64,000 nucleotides of DNA. It comes from Brachybacterium kimchii. GTDB taxonomy: Bacteria > Actinomycetota > Actinomycetes > Actinomycetales > Dermabacteraceae. Under the pieces are notes generated by a model. That model saw only the letters and a list, made by a program, of their open reading frames with translations. It had not been told where the DNA came from and did not search any database. The stretch covers positions 1,302,001 to 1,366,000 of the forward strand of contig NZ_CP097218.1 in NCBI RefSeq assembly GCF_023373525.1. The letters are read 5' to 3'. Positions 46,066 to 55,093 of the stretch are shown here, in pieces; position 1 is the stretch's first letter, and every line of letters begins with the position of its first letter. The position numbers were made by a program, and so were the translations under genes.

Positions 46066-47250
46066 CTAACCCTCCAGGAGGTCGCCGATCCACTCGCGCA
46101 GCGAGGGGTGGGGCAGCAGGAACCCGTCGTGGCCCTGCGGGCTGTCGATCACGTGGTGGTGCACGTCGGGGATCTCCTGGGCGGCCTCGGCCACGAGATC
46201 CGGCGGGAAGAGGCGATCGCTCGAGATCGCGACCAGGAGGGTGCGCGCCTGCACGCGGTGCAGCGCGGCGGCGGTGCCGCCCCGGCCGCGGCCCACGTCG
46301 TGGGTGCTCATGGACTCGGCGAGGCGCACGTAGGAGTTCGCGTCGAAGCGGCGGGCGAGCTTGTCCGCGTGGTGGTCGAGGTAGCTCGTGACCTGATGGC
46401 GGCCCCCGTCGAGCACGTCCTCCTCCCCCTGGGACCGGTTGGAGAAGCGCTCTTCGAACTCGGCGCCGGTGCGGTAGGTGATGTGGGCGATGCGGCGTGC
46501 TGCGCCGAGCCCCTGATCGGGGCCCTCGCCGTCGGAGCGGTCGTAGTAGTCGCCGCCGTGGAACCCGGCGTCGGCGCGGATCGCGGCGATCTGGGCGCTG
46601 TTCCAGGCGATCTGATCGGCGCTCGCCCTGGCCGAGGAGGCGATCACGGCCAGACGCTCGACCTGCTCGGGCGCGCTCACCGCCCACTCGAAGGCGCGCA
46701 TGCCGCCCATGGAGCCGCCGATCACGAGCGCCCACTTCTCGATGCCGAGCTGCGTGGCCAGGAGCTGCTCCGCCGAGACCTGGTCGCGCATGGTCACCCG
46801 CGGGAAGCGCGCGCCCCAGGGGCGCCCGTCGGGGGCGGCGGTGCTGGGACCGGTGGTGCCCTGGCAGCCGCCCAGGGCGTTGGGTGCGACGACGAAGAAG
46901 CGGTCGGTGTCCACGGCGCGGCCGGGACCCACGAGATCGCTCCACCAGCCGGCCGTCGCGTGGGAGGGCCCGGCCTCGCCGATCACGTGGGAGTCGCCGG
47001 TGAGCGCGTGGAGCACGAGCACCGCGTTGGAACCGTCGGGGGCGAGCTCGCCCCAGGTCTCGAAGGCCAGCTCGACGTCGTCGAGGCGCTCTCCGGATTC
47101 GAGCTCGAGCGCGCCGACCCGGGCGAAGCGACGGTGCCCCGGTCCGTGCTCGGGTCGCCAGGCGCCGGACGCAGGGACCTCGGGACCGGAGCCATGGACC
47201 CGCGCTCGTGCCGGAGCGGCCGACGTGCTCGGGACGGTCGAGGCGGTCAT
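46066..47250 (-). CDS. metX: homoserine O-acetyltransferase
   Basis: A 394-residue alpha/beta-hydrolase-fold enzyme transferring acetyl from acetyl-CoA to homoserine, the committed step to methionine. The catalytic triad is Ser180 in GGSMGGM, Asp345 in ISSDRLFPP and His374 in QGHDGF. The oxyanion region HALTGDSH (about 81-88) and NALGGCQGTTGPS (about 124-136) are family-specific. GGAGG lies nine bases before the ATG. metY is not adjacent, unlike many actinobacteria, and no SAM riboswitch was recognised in the 84-bp gap upstream. Succinyl transfer is possible in this fold, but acetyl specificity is the norm in actinobacteria. Confidence 0.94.
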   Translation of the reverse strand: MTASTVPSTSAAPARARVHGSGPEVPASGAWRPEHGPGHRRFARVGALELESGERLDDVELAFETWGELAPDGSNAVLVLHALTGDSHVIGEAGPSHATAGWWSDLVGPGRAVDTDRFFVVAPNALGGCQGTTGPSTAAPDGRPWGARFPRVTMRDQVSAEQLLATQLGIEKWALVIGGSMGGMRAFEWAVSAPEQVERLAVIASSARASADQIAWNSAQIAAIRADAGFHGGDYYDRSDGEGPDQGLGAARRIAHITYRTGAEFEERFSNRSQGEEDVLDGGRHQVTSYLDHHADKLARRFDANSYVRLAESMSTHDVGRGRGGTAAALHRVQARTLLVAISSDRLFPPDLVAEAAQEIPDVHHHVIDSPQGHDGFLLPHPSLREWIGDLLEG

Positions 47251-47334
47251 GCGATGAGCCCTCCAGGGGTCGGGGTGGTCGGGTTCCGCGCTCTCGCCCG
47301 CCGCCGTCCGCCGGATGACGGGCCCGGGACCGCC

Positions 47335-48654
47335 TCAGGCGGTCGCGGGTCTCCAGGCGGGGCGGACCCTGGCGCGGGCGATCTGCAGTAGGAAGAGTGC
47401 CAGAACCTCGTCCTCTCCGCGCATCTCGATCTCCTGGGCGAGATCGTCGGCGGTCGCGAAGCGGTGGTTCCACCAGGACAGGACGGCGAGCGTCGTTCCC
47501 AGTGCGACCCACGCCTCGGCGCTCGCCCCGACCATCGGCGCCCTCCCGGTCCCCTCGCATGCCATCCGCATCTCATGAAGCGCCTCGAACCATTCCCCAC
47601 CTGCACAGATACGGGATGCGGGTCGAAGCGAGGGGTCGGCGGCGAGCCTCGCGACGAGCCCCACCAGCCCGTCGATACCACCGTCGGCCCCGTCCTCCTC
47701 GAGGCCCGCGAGGACGTGCAGGAGCGAGAGCGCGGCGTCGGGCGCGGCGAGCAGATCGCGCATCCCGGCGAGCGGTTCACAGTGCGACATCGAGAGGTCG
47801 GCGGCCGCTCCCCGGGTGCGCGCCCGCCGCAGCGCCGCCGGCAGGGCATGCCAGCGGGCAGAGGTCTCGAAGGCCCCGGGGCGGCCCCCGGGCACGCCCT
47901 CCGCGGAGGCGAGGCCCCGCAGGACGTCCCCGAGCTGCCGCAGCCCGCGCTCGGCGGCGGGGTCGTCCTCGGGAACCCGACGCCCGGCATGGATCTCCTG
48001 GACGCCCACGAGGGTGTCGCGAGGGGCCGTCAGCGGTGCGGGCCACTGCTGGACGCGCAGGGCGAAGGTGCCGTCCTCCTCCGGCGTGAGGGAGAAGGAG
48101 TCCGCGCATCCGCCCGAGACCACCCAGGCCTCGGGCACGTCGAACCCGTCCGGCCCGCACAGCGCCGCCGCGCGCACCACCTCCAGGGCGACCCTGCGGG
48201 CGTCGTCGGCACGGGACTGCTCGACGGCCTCCCACCCGTCCCCCGCGAGCACGAGCACGAAGGCGCCGTCGCAGCCCGCCCGGTCCAGGAGCGCGAGATG
48301 GCGCGGCAGGTCCACGCCTCCCGGCCCGTCGCCGACGTCGCGCAGGGCGACACGGGTGGCCAGGGGCGAGAGACGGCGGCCGCTGTGCCCGATCATCACC
48401 AGGCAGTCGCGCGGCACGCAGCCGAGCGTCACGCGCGCCTCGGCGAGGAGCTCGGAGGGATCGTCCGCCCGCAGGGTGCGCGGGGCCGATTCCCGAGGGG
48501 GCGATTCCTGCCGGACCGGGCGGGACCGCGGGGCCTGCCGGTCCCGGGGCAGCGGGCCGTCCGTCGCGCACGGAGAGGGAGGTGTCCTCGAGGCCCCCGC
48601 AGGGGAGCCTGACGAGGAGTCGGAGGGGAGGCGGTGCGCGGGGGATGTGCTCAT
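47335..48654 (-). CDS. DUF4192 domain-containing protein
   Basis: A 439-residue protein of the actinobacterial DUF4192 family, function unknown. The first 60 residues are Pro/Ser/Arg-rich and probably disordered. The conserved core starts TLRADDPSELLAEARVTLGCVPRDCLVMIG (about 60-90), continues with AFVLVLAGDGWEAVEQ and DAWVVSGG-like EAWVVSGGCADSF, and ends with MVGASAEAWVALGTTLAVLSWWNHRFATA and ALFLLQIARARVRPAW. The final tract resembles the typical C-terminal helical portion. The ATG at 48654 gives the longest plausible protein, but no strong ribosome-binding site is seen, so a later start before residue 60 is possible. No operon partner apart from metX, 84 bp downstream. Confidence 0.85.
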   Translation of the reverse strand: MSTSPAHRLPSDSSSGSPAGASRTPPSPCATDGPLPRDRQAPRSRPVRQESPPRESAPRTLRADDPSELLAEARVTLGCVPRDCLVMIGHSGRRLSPLATRVALRDVGDGPGGVDLPRHLALLDRAGCDGAFVLVLAGDGWEAVEQSRADDARRVALEVVRAAALCGPDGFDVPEAWVVSGGCADSFSLTPEEDGTFALRVQQWPAPLTAPRDTLVGVQEIHAGRRVPEDDPAAERGLRQLGDVLRGLASAEGVPGGRPGAFETSARWHALPAALRRARTRGAAADLSMSHCEPLAGMRDLLAAPDAALSLLHVLAGLEEDGADGGIDGLVGLVARLAADPSLRPASRICAGGEWFEALHEMRMACEGTGRAPMVGASAEAWVALGTTLAVLSWWNHRFATADDLAQEIEMRGEDEVLALFLLQIARARVRPAWRPATA

Positions 48655-48854
48655 GCCCCCGAGGCTTCCTCGCCATCTCCTCCACGACCACGCCCCGGAA
48701 CGGATTGGGGACAAGTGCGCGCTGGGGAGGACCGATGGGGGACGCACGGGAGGCCCAGGGCCCGGCTCGAGGCGGCTCGGCGCCGGAGGGAGCGCGGTCC
48801 TCCCGCCTGCGGACATGGGAGGATCAGGACGTCCCGCCGAAGGAGCAGCCCCTG

Positions 48855-50003
48855 ATGACCAGTTCCGATCTTCCGTCCGCCCCGAGCGAGCTCGACGCGA
48901 GCTTCCACGAGCTGCTGCAGCAGGTGCTGACCGATGAGCTCGACGCGCGTCGCGCTCAGCTCGCGGCGATCGCCCCCGAGGCTTCCGGGCTCGTGGACTC
49001 GCTGCGCGCCTTCCTCGTCGGAGGCAAGCTGCTGCGCCCGCGCCTGTGCTTCGGTGCGGCGCGCGCGTGCTCGACGTCGGCCGAGGACCCGGACGAGCTG
49101 CTCGCCCTGGCTCGCCTCGGCGGCGCGATCGAGCTGCTGCAGGCCGCCGCCCTGCTGCACGACGACCTCATCGACCGCTCCCCCACCCGGCGCGGCAGAC
49201 CCGCCGTGCACGTGGAGATGGCGGAGCTGCATCGCGCCCAGGGACTGCGCGGCGAGGCCGACCGCTTCGGGGGCGCCGTCGCGATCATCCTCGGTGATCT
49301 CGCGCTGAGCTGGGCGCGCGACCTGGCCGATGCCGATGCCCTCCCCGGGGCTCAGACGCGCATGCGGGACGCCCGCGCCCAGTTCTCCTCGCTCGCGACG
49401 GAGGTCATGACCGGCCAGTTCCTCGACGTGCTGCATCAGGAGGGAGGGTTCCGCTCCCCCGCCGACGACGAGGCGGCGGCCCTCGCCGTGATCCGCTGGA
49501 AGACGGTCTCCTACTCCGTGCGGCGCCCGGTGCTCATGGGAGCCGCACAGCAGGGGGCGGACGATGCGGTGCGCCAGCAGCTCGATGCCTGGTCGGAGGC
49601 GATCGGCACGGCCTTCCAGCTGCGCGACGACCTGCTCAGCGTGGTGGGGGACGAGCATTCGACGGGGAAGCCCACCGGCGGCGACGTCCGCGAGGGCAAG
49701 CGCACCGTCCTCCTGGCGCGCACGCGCGCGAGCGCGGCGGCCCACGAGGACGCGCGCGGGCTCGACCTGCTGGACCGGGTGGTGGGCCGCGAGGATGCCG
49801 ACGACGACGCGATCGAGGCCGTCCACGACCTCATGCACGCCACCGGAGCGGTCTCCTCCGTCGCCGCGGACATCCGTGCGCTGTCGGCACGGGCCGAGGC
49901 CGAGCTCGCCGGCGCTCCCGGCCTCGAGGCGGAGGGGCGCGAGGGCCTCGTGCGGCTCGGCCGCGCGGCGACCGATCTCACCGGCCTCGACGTCGACCGC
50001 TAG
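48855..50003 (+). CDS. polyprenyl synthetase (trans-isoprenyl diphosphate synthase)
   Basis: A 382-residue trans-prenyltransferase that condenses isopentenyl diphosphate with allylic diphosphates for quinones, carotenoids or carrier lipids. The first aspartate-rich motif is in ALLHDDLIDRS (about 100-110), preceded by GGKLLRPRL. The second region reads QLRDDLLSVVGDE (about 258-270), where the canonical DDxxD ends in Ser. GDVREGKRT supplies the Lys-containing loop. AGGAG at 48841-48845 is nine bases upstream. M. tuberculosis Rv2173 (idsA2) occupies the corresponding place before Rv2175c and pknL. Chain length cannot be fixed from sequence. Confidence 0.92.
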   Translation: MTSSDLPSAPSELDASFHELLQQVLTDELDARRAQLAAIAPEASGLVDSLRAFLVGGKLLRPRLCFGAARACSTSAEDPDELLALARLGGAIELLQAAALLHDDLIDRSPTRRGRPAVHVEMAELHRAQGLRGEADRFGGAVAIILGDLALSWARDLADADALPGAQTRMRDARAQFSSLATEVMTGQFLDVLHQEGGFRSPADDEAAALAVIRWKTVSYSVRRPVLMGAAQQGADDAVRQQLDAWSEAIGTAFQLRDDLLSVVGDEHSTGKPTGGDVREGKRTVLLARTRASAAAHEDARGLDLLDRVVGREDADDDAIEAVHDLMHATGAVSSVAADIRALSARAEAELAGAPGLEAEGREGLVRLGRAATDLTGLDVDR

Positions 50004-50091
50004 GCGGGCTCACGGGCCGACGCGCCGCACGCACCAGCGCCCCGCACCGAGGGGGTCCCGGGCGCCCGCGGCCCAGCGGATCGTGGACGGA

Positions 50092-50469
50092 TCAGAAGCC
50101 GAGCGCCTGGGCGCGGCGGCGGACCTCTCCGCGCCGCCCCGCGCGCAGCTCGTCGATCGGCCGGCCGGGCAGGGAGTCGTCCGGGGTGAAGAGCCAGCGC
50201 AGCAGCTCCTCGTCCTCGAAGCCGGCGTCGCGCAGAACGGTGATGGTGCCCGCGACGTACGGCGTGAGCTCACCGTCCTTGATGAGCTCGGCGGGCACGC
50301 AGCGCACCTTCGGCGTACCACGGCGGATCTCGACCAGGGAGCCGTCGTCGACCATCCGCCGCACGGCCGACACCTCGACGCCGAGCTCCTCGGCCGCGTC
50401 GGGCAGCGGCAGCCAGCTGCCGATCAGATCGTCCAGGGAGGTCTCGGGGGTCTCGTGCTGTGCGCTCAC
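50092..50469 (-). CDS. Rv2175c-family DNA-binding protein
   Basis: A 125-residue winged-helix-like regulator. WLPLPDAAEELGVEVSAVRRMVDDGSLVEIRRG (about 19-51) gives the HTH and wing, and VRCVPAELIKDGELTPYVAGTITVL and LLRWLFTPDDSLPG complete the family C-terminus. In M. tuberculosis the homologue is a substrate of the kinase PknL encoded next to it. The same head-to-head pair is present here with a 107-bp spacer. GTG start: CACCCT, six bases, GTG (leaderless). Target sites are unknown. Confidence 0.9.
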   Translation of the reverse strand: MSAQHETPETSLDDLIGSWLPLPDAAEELGVEVSAVRRMVDDGSLVEIRRGTPKVRCVPAELIKDGELTPYVAGTITVLRDAGFEDEELLRWLFTPDDSLPGRPIDELRAGRRGEVRRRAQALGF

Positions 50470-50475
50470 CCCTCA

Positions 50476-50481
50476 AGGGTG
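50476..50481 (-). promoter_or_regulatory. leaderless -10 for Rv2175c-type gene
   Basis: CACCCT, then TGAGGG, then GTG at 50469. A weak hexamer, supported mainly by spacing. Confidence 0.3.
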
Positions 50482-50563
50482 CCACGCCCCGCGGGTTCCC
50501 GCCGACAGCCTGAGCGGTTCCTGAGTGCTCGTGTCGCTGCGGGACGGCGTGCGCGTGCGGCCG

Positions 50564-50569
50564 TACAGT
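50564..50569 (+). promoter_or_regulatory. leaderless -10 for PASTA kinase gene
   Basis: TACAGT, then GAGCCTC, then GTG at 50577. An in-frame GTG at 50568 overlaps the hexamer and is unlikely to be the start. Confidence 0.5.
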
Positions 50570-50576
50570 GAGCCTC

Positions 50577-52691
50577 GTGAGCGCGCCTGCCACTTCCCCT
50601 GACACCGGCGTGCTCCTCGACGACCGCTATGCCGTCGAGGAGCTGATCGCCCGCGGCGGTATGGCCACGGTCTATCGCGGACATGACGAACGTCTGGACC
50701 GCACCGTGGCCCTCAAGATCATGCATCCGCACCTCGCCGTCGACGAGCAGTTCCGCCGCCGCTTCGCCCGCGAGGCCCGCAGTGCGGCCCGACTCGCCCA
50801 TCCGCACGTGGTCGGGGTGTTCGACCAGGGCGAGGACGACGACCGCATCTACCTCTCGATGGAGCTCATCGAGGGCGGGACGCTGCGCAACCGCATCACC
50901 GACGCCGGGCGGCTCACCGTCCGCGAGGCCCTCGAGGACACCGAGCAGATCCTCGAGGCGCTCGACGCCGCGCACACCGCGGGCATCGTGCACCGCGACA
51001 TCAAGCCCGAGAACATCCTGCTCGCCCCCGGCGGCTCCGTGAAGGTCGCCGACTTCGGGCTTGCCCGCGCCATCGGCACCGCGAACACGTCGGCCAGCAG
51101 CACGCTGCTGGGGACGGTCGCCTACATCAGCCCCGAGGTCGTCACCCGTGGGCACTGCGATGCGCGCAGCGACCTGTACTCGCTGGGCGTGGTCCTCTAC
51201 GAGATGCTCACCGGGATCCAGCCGTACACCGGTGAGCAGGCGGTGCACATCGCCTTCCAGCACGTGCACGAGGACATGCCCGCACCGTCGGCCCGCGTCT
51301 CGACCGTCCCCCGCGAGGTGGACTCCCTGGTGACCTGGGCGTGCGCCCGCGATCCGCAGCACCGTCCCCGTGGCGCCGGCGATCTGCTCGCGGGCGTCCG
51401 CGACCTCCTGCGCACCCTGCCCGCCGCGGTGCTCGACGCCGCGCCCTCCGAGCTCCACGACGTCGACACCCAGGACGTTCCGCGCCTGACCGCGCACCTG
51501 GACGACGTCGACCTCGCCGGTGAGGCCGCCGCCCGCGCCTTCCCGCTCGCCGCCCGCCTCGGCGCCGACGACGCGCCGGACGACGACGAGAACGGGGGCG
51601 CCGAGAGCGGGCCGGCCCGCATCGACGAGCCGGAGGCCGCCGAAGCAGGGGGCGCCGCCCCCGCCGCCCCCGCCGACACCGCCTCCCCCGCACAGGACGA
51701 CGCGTCCTCCGCGGAGGACGCCGGAGCCTCCTCCCGCGAGGTGGCCCTGCCCGCGGTGCGCCCGCGACGCGGCCGGCACCTCGCCCGCCCGCTGCGCGGC
51801 ACCTCGCGCGGCCTGCGGGCGGCGGCCGTGCTCGCCGTCGTCGGCTCGCTCGCCGCGGGCGGAGCGAGCGCCGGTCACTGGTACCTGCACGAGGGGCCCG
51901 GCGGCGATCGCACCGTCCCCGCCCTCGCGGGCACCGACCTCGATGCGGCCGACGCCTCCCTCACCTCGCAGGACCTCGAGACGGCGACGAGCGAGGCCTT
52001 CAGCGACTCCGTGCCCGCCGGGCACGTGATCTCCTCGACCCCCGCGGCGGGGACCCTCCTCAAGAGGGACGAGAGCGTGAAGCTCGTCGTCTCCAAGGGG
52101 GTCGAGACGTTCCCCGTCCCCACGGTCACCGGGAAGAGCCTCGAGGACGCGAAGAAGGCCGTCGAGGACCAGGGGCTCACCCTCGTCCAGGACGACGGCG
52201 AGTACTCCGAGAAGGTGCCCTCCGGCCAGGTGATCTCCCAGTCGGCGGCCCAGGACGCACTCCCCGAGGGCGGCGAGGTGCACGTGGTCGTCTCCAAGGG
52301 CCGCGTGCCGATCTCGATCCCGGACCAGACCGGGCGCAGCGAGGACCAGGCGCGCAGCGCCCTCGAGGACGCAGGCTTCACCGTGACCACGTCCACGAAG
52401 CACTCGGACGTGGCCAAGGGCAAGGTCGCCTCCCAGTCGCCCGCCGGCGGCAGCGCGCACCGCGGGGACACGGTGCAGCTCGTGATCTCCTCCGGACCGG
52501 AGATGGTGAAGGTCCCGAACGTCTTCAACAAGAGCGAGAAGGACGCGAAGGCGGCCCTGACGAAGGCGGGCTTCACGCCCAAGGTCCAGTACGACCGCGG
52601 CGCGCCCGTGCTGGGCACCGTCTACGCGCAGTCGACCAACGGCGGCGAGAAGGCCGCGAAGGGCTCGACCATCACGATCTCGGTGTTCTGA
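50577..52691 (+). CDS. pknL: Ser/Thr protein kinase with four PASTA domains (PknL-type)
   Basis: A 704-residue membrane kinase. The kinase domain (about 17-280) has ARGGMATVYRG, Lys47, HRDIKPEN (Asp141) and DFG 159-161, with TSASSTLLGT as activation loop. An Asp/Ala/Pro-rich juxtamembrane segment (about 300-405) leads to one transmembrane helix (about 412-432). Four extracellular PASTA repeats follow, starting TVPALAG, FPVPTVTG, ISIPDQTG and VKVPNVFN, each ending in a VVSKG-like turn. PASTA domains bind muropeptides or lipid II and couple cell-wall state to growth. Position beside the Rv2175c-type gene and aroG identifies it as the PknL orthologue; mycobacterial PknL itself has no PASTA repeats. 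Confidence 0.93.
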   Translation: MSAPATSPDTGVLLDDRYAVEELIARGGMATVYRGHDERLDRTVALKIMHPHLAVDEQFRRRFAREARSAARLAHPHVVGVFDQGEDDDRIYLSMELIEGGTLRNRITDAGRLTVREALEDTEQILEALDAAHTAGIVHRDIKPENILLAPGGSVKVADFGLARAIGTANTSASSTLLGTVAYISPEVVTRGHCDARSDLYSLGVVLYEMLTGIQPYTGEQAVHIAFQHVHEDMPAPSARVSTVPREVDSLVTWACARDPQHRPRGAGDLLAGVRDLLRTLPAAVLDAAPSELHDVDTQDVPRLTAHLDDVDLAGEAAARAFPLAARLGADDAPDDDENGGAESGPARIDEPEAAEAGGAAPAAPADTASPAQDDASSAEDAGASSREVALPAVRPRRGRHLARPLRGTSRGLRAAAVLAVVGSLAAGGASAGHWYLHEGPGGDRTVPALAGTDLDAADASLTSQDLETATSEAFSDSVPAGHVISSTPAAGTLLKRDESVKLVVSKGVETFPVPTVTGKSLEDAKKAVEDQGLTLVQDDGEYSEKVPSGQVISQSAAQDALPEGGEVHVVVSKGRVPISIPDQTGRSEDQARSALEDAGFTVTTSTKHSDVAKGKVASQSPAGGSAHRGDTVQLVISSGPEMVKVPNVFNKSEKDAKAALTKAGFTPKVQYDRGAPVLGTVYAQSTNGGEKAAKGSTITISVF

Positions 52692-52693
52692 GA

Positions 52694-52733
52694 CGGCAGG
52701 AGGGCCGACGGTTCCCCGTCGGCCCTCCTGCCG
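52694..52733. terminator. terminator hairpin between pknL and aroG
   Basis: Perfect 18-base arms (52694-52711 and 52716-52733) around TTCC, followed by TCGTT on the plus strand, between convergent genes. It is the strongest terminator candidate in the window. Confidence 0.85.
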
Positions 52734-52768
52734 CGTCGTTCAGCGACCCACGTCGCGGTCCGCGGGCC

Positions 52769-54169
52769 TCAGCGGACGTCCTGTCCGAGCATCTCGGCGA
52801 CGAGGAATGCGAGCTCGAGGGACTGCTGGTGGTTCAGCCGCGGGTCGACGAGCGTCTCGTAGCGGCGCTCGAGGCCGGCCTCGTCGATGTGCCCGGTGCC
52901 GCCGAGCACCTCGGTGACGTCGTCGCCGGTGAGCTCCATGTGCAGGCCCGCCGGGACCGTGCCCAGCGCCCTGTGGACCTCGAAGAACCCGCGGACCTCC
53001 TCGAGGATGTCCTCGAAGCGTCGCGTCTTGTACCCGTTGGACGAGGTGATCGTGTTCCCGTGCATGGGGTCGGTGACCCAGGCCGGGGTGGCGCCCGCGT
53101 CGCGCACGCCCTCGACGAGGCCGGGCAGCACGTCGCGGATCTTCCCCGCGCCCATCCGGGAGATGAACGTGATGCGCCCGGGCTCGCGCTCGGGGTCGAG
53201 GGTGTCGATGAGGCGCAGCGCGTCGTCGACGGTCGAGCTCGGGCCGAGCTTCACGCCGATGGGGTTGCGCAGGCGCGACATGAACTCGACGTGCGCGCCG
53301 TCGAGCTGACGGGTGCGCTCGCCGATCCACAGGAAGTGGCCCGAGCAGCCGTAGATCTCGCCGGTGCGGGAGTCGATGCGGCTCATCGCCTCCTCGTAGT
53401 CCAGCAGCAGCGCCTCGTGCGAGGCGTAGTACTCGACGCTCTGCAGGGCCTCGAAGTCGGCCCCGATGGCCTCCATGAAGCGCACGGCCTTGTCGATCTC
53501 GCGGGCGATCTGCTCGTAGCGGTCGTAGCCGGGGCCGCGCACGAACCCCTGGTTCCAGCTGTGCACCTCGCGCAGGTCCGCGAAGCCGCCGCTGGTGAAG
53601 GCCCGCATGAGGTTCAGGCTCTGGGCGCTCGTGGTGTACATCTCCCACAGGCGCTGCGGATCGGGGCGGCGCGCCTCGGGGGTGAACTCGAAGCCGTTGA
53701 CGGCGTCGCCGCGGTAGGTGGGCAGGGTGAGGCCGTCGCGGGTCTCCATGTCCGACGAGCGGGGCTTGGCGAACTGGCCGGCCATCCGCCCCATCTTGAT
53801 CACGGGGACGGACGCGCCGTAGGTGAGGACGGCCGCCATCTGCAGGATCGTGCGGATCTTGGCGCGGATGCGGTCCGCCGTGGAGTCCGCGAAGGTCTCG
53901 GCGCAGTCGCCGCCCTGCAGCAGGAACGCCTCTCCGCGCGCGGCGTCGGCCAGGCGCGAGCGCAGCACGTCGACCTCACCGGCGAAGACCAGCGGCGGGG
54001 CGGCGCGGAGCCGGTCGAAGACGGCTGCGCGCTCGCCCTCGTCGGGCCACGACGGCTGCTGCACCCGGGGATACTCGCGCCAGGTCCCGAGCGCGGCGAG
54101 CTCCTCGCTCGTCGAGGACAGGGAGAAGGCGTGGGCGCGGGCCGGCGTGTGGTGGGTCGTGGAGGTCAC
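52769..54169 (-). CDS. aroG: 3-deoxy-7-phosphoheptulonate synthase, class II
   Basis: A 466-residue class II DAHP synthase, first enzyme of the shikimate pathway: phosphoenolpyruvate plus erythrose 4-phosphate gives DAHP. FLLQGGDCAETFADS (about 82-96) carries the metal-binding Cys. VPVIKMGRMAGQFAKPRS (about 121-138) is the PEP-binding stretch. EYYASHEALLLDYE, SGHFLWIGERTRQLDGAHVE, NPIGVKLGPSS and WVTDPMHGNT (His ligand) follow in family order. GTG start: TAGGGT, six bases, GTG. M. tuberculosis aroG (Rv2178c) holds the same place after pknL. No chorismate mutase is fused; in mycobacteria that partner is encoded elsewhere. Confidence 0.96.
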   Translation of the reverse strand: MTSTTHHTPARAHAFSLSSTSEELAALGTWREYPRVQQPSWPDEGERAAVFDRLRAAPPLVFAGEVDVLRSRLADAARGEAFLLQGGDCAETFADSTADRIRAKIRTILQMAAVLTYGASVPVIKMGRMAGQFAKPRSSDMETRDGLTLPTYRGDAVNGFEFTPEARRPDPQRLWEMYTTSAQSLNLMRAFTSGGFADLREVHSWNQGFVRGPGYDRYEQIAREIDKAVRFMEAIGADFEALQSVEYYASHEALLLDYEEAMSRIDSRTGEIYGCSGHFLWIGERTRQLDGAHVEFMSRLRNPIGVKLGPSSTVDDALRLIDTLDPEREPGRITFISRMGAGKIRDVLPGLVEGVRDAGATPAWVTDPMHGNTITSSNGYKTRRFEDILEEVRGFFEVHRALGTVPAGLHMELTGDDVTEVLGGTGHIDEAGLERRYETLVDPRLNHQQSLELAFLVAEMLGQDVR

Positions 54170-54175
54170 CGGGTC

Positions 54176-54181
54176 ACCCTA
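54176..54181 (-). promoter_or_regulatory. leaderless -10 for aroG
   Basis: TAGGGT, then GACCCG, then GTG at 54169. Confidence 0.5.
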
Positions 54182-54291
54182 CCGAGAACCGCGCGCACCG
54201 CGCGCGGGCGCCCGTGCGCGGCGGCCCGTCGCACGGATCGCACACCGGCGGTGCGGAAGCGGCGGGGGCCGGTCGGCCCCGTCCGACGCGG

Positions 54292-55020
54292 TCAGCGGGA
54301 CGCGCGCGTCGTCCGCGGGGCGGACTCCCCGCGCGCGAGCGCGGCCTTGACGTCGGCCGCATACGTGTCGACGTAGTCCTGACCCGTCAGCTGCTGGACA
54401 TGCAGCATGAGCAGGTCGGTGAGCAAGCGCGCGGCCTGCGGATCCGCGCGGGCCGCCTCGAGGTCCCCGAGCGCGTCGGCGGGGTCGATCGGCTCCCCGA
54501 CGAGCACCTCGATGCGCGGGCGCCGGCGCGGGACGATCCGCCGCCCGCGCTGCGCCTCGAAGCTGCCGAGCATGCCAATCGGGACCAGCGGGGCCCCGGT
54601 CGCGATCGCGAGGCGCGCAGCCCCCGTCTTGCCGCGATGCAGACGGCCGTCGGGGCTGCGCGTCCCCTCGGGATAGATGCCCAGCAGCTCCCCGCTGCGC
54701 AAGATCCGCAGGCCGGCCTCGATCGCACCCTCCGAGGCGCTGCCCCCGTTGCGGTCCACGGGCATCACCCCCAGGGAGCGCATGAGGCGCCCGAAGCCGC
54801 GGGAGGCCAGGGAGGTGCCGGAGAAGAAGTCGGACTTGGCCAGAAAATGCACGGTGCGCCGCACCTGGGCGGGCATGAAGACGGTGTCGGCGCCGGAGAG
54901 ATGACTGCTCGCGAGGATCGCGGGGCCCTCATCGGGAATGTGCCGGGCACCGGAGATCCGCGGCGCGTAGACCACGCGCAGCACGGCGGCGACCACGGGC
55001 TTCGCGACCTCGTAGAGCAT
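54292..55020 (-). CDS. lysophospholipid acyltransferase (1-acylglycerol-3-phosphate acyltransferase family)
   Basis: A 242-residue PlsC-type acyltransferase acting at the inner face of the membrane. The catalytic HX4D is His40-Asp45 (SSHLSGADT). Substrate motifs are GVMPVDRNGG (about 84-93) and LGIYPEGTRSPDGRLHRGKTG (about 112-132), then APLVPIGMLGSFE. A short hydrophobic N-terminal segment (about 8-20) may anchor it. GAGGA stands about eight bases before the ATG. M. tuberculosis Rv2182c is the likely syntenic counterpart. It makes phosphatidic acid or acylates a related lipid; acyl and acceptor preferences are not visible. It diverges from an esterase gene. Confidence 0.9.
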   Translation of the reverse strand: MLYEVAKPVVAAVLRVVYAPRISGARHIPDEGPAILASSHLSGADTVFMPAQVRRTVHFLAKSDFFSGTSLASRGFGRLMRSLGVMPVDRNGGSASEGAIEAGLRILRSGELLGIYPEGTRSPDGRLHRGKTGAARLAIATGAPLVPIGMLGSFEAQRGRRIVPRRRPRIEVLVGEPIDPADALGDLEAARADPQAARLLTDLLMLHVQQLTGQDYVDTYAADVKAALARGESAPRTTRASR

Positions 55021-55081
55021 CGGCGGTGTCCTCGTCGATCGTTCTGTCCTCGGGCGGGCCCCATCGGTGCGGGCCAGGTGC

Positions 55082-55087
55082 GACCAT
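55082..55087 (+). promoter_or_regulatory. leaderless -10 for esterase gene
   Basis: GACCAT, then GGGGGC, then the ATG at 55094, almost the same as the mutarotase start region. Confidence 0.4.
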
Positions 55088-55093
55088 GGGGGC

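Noticed and set aside
47251..47334. SAM riboswitch or T-box before metX
   Set aside because: The 84-bp gap is too short and shows none of the expected conserved stems.
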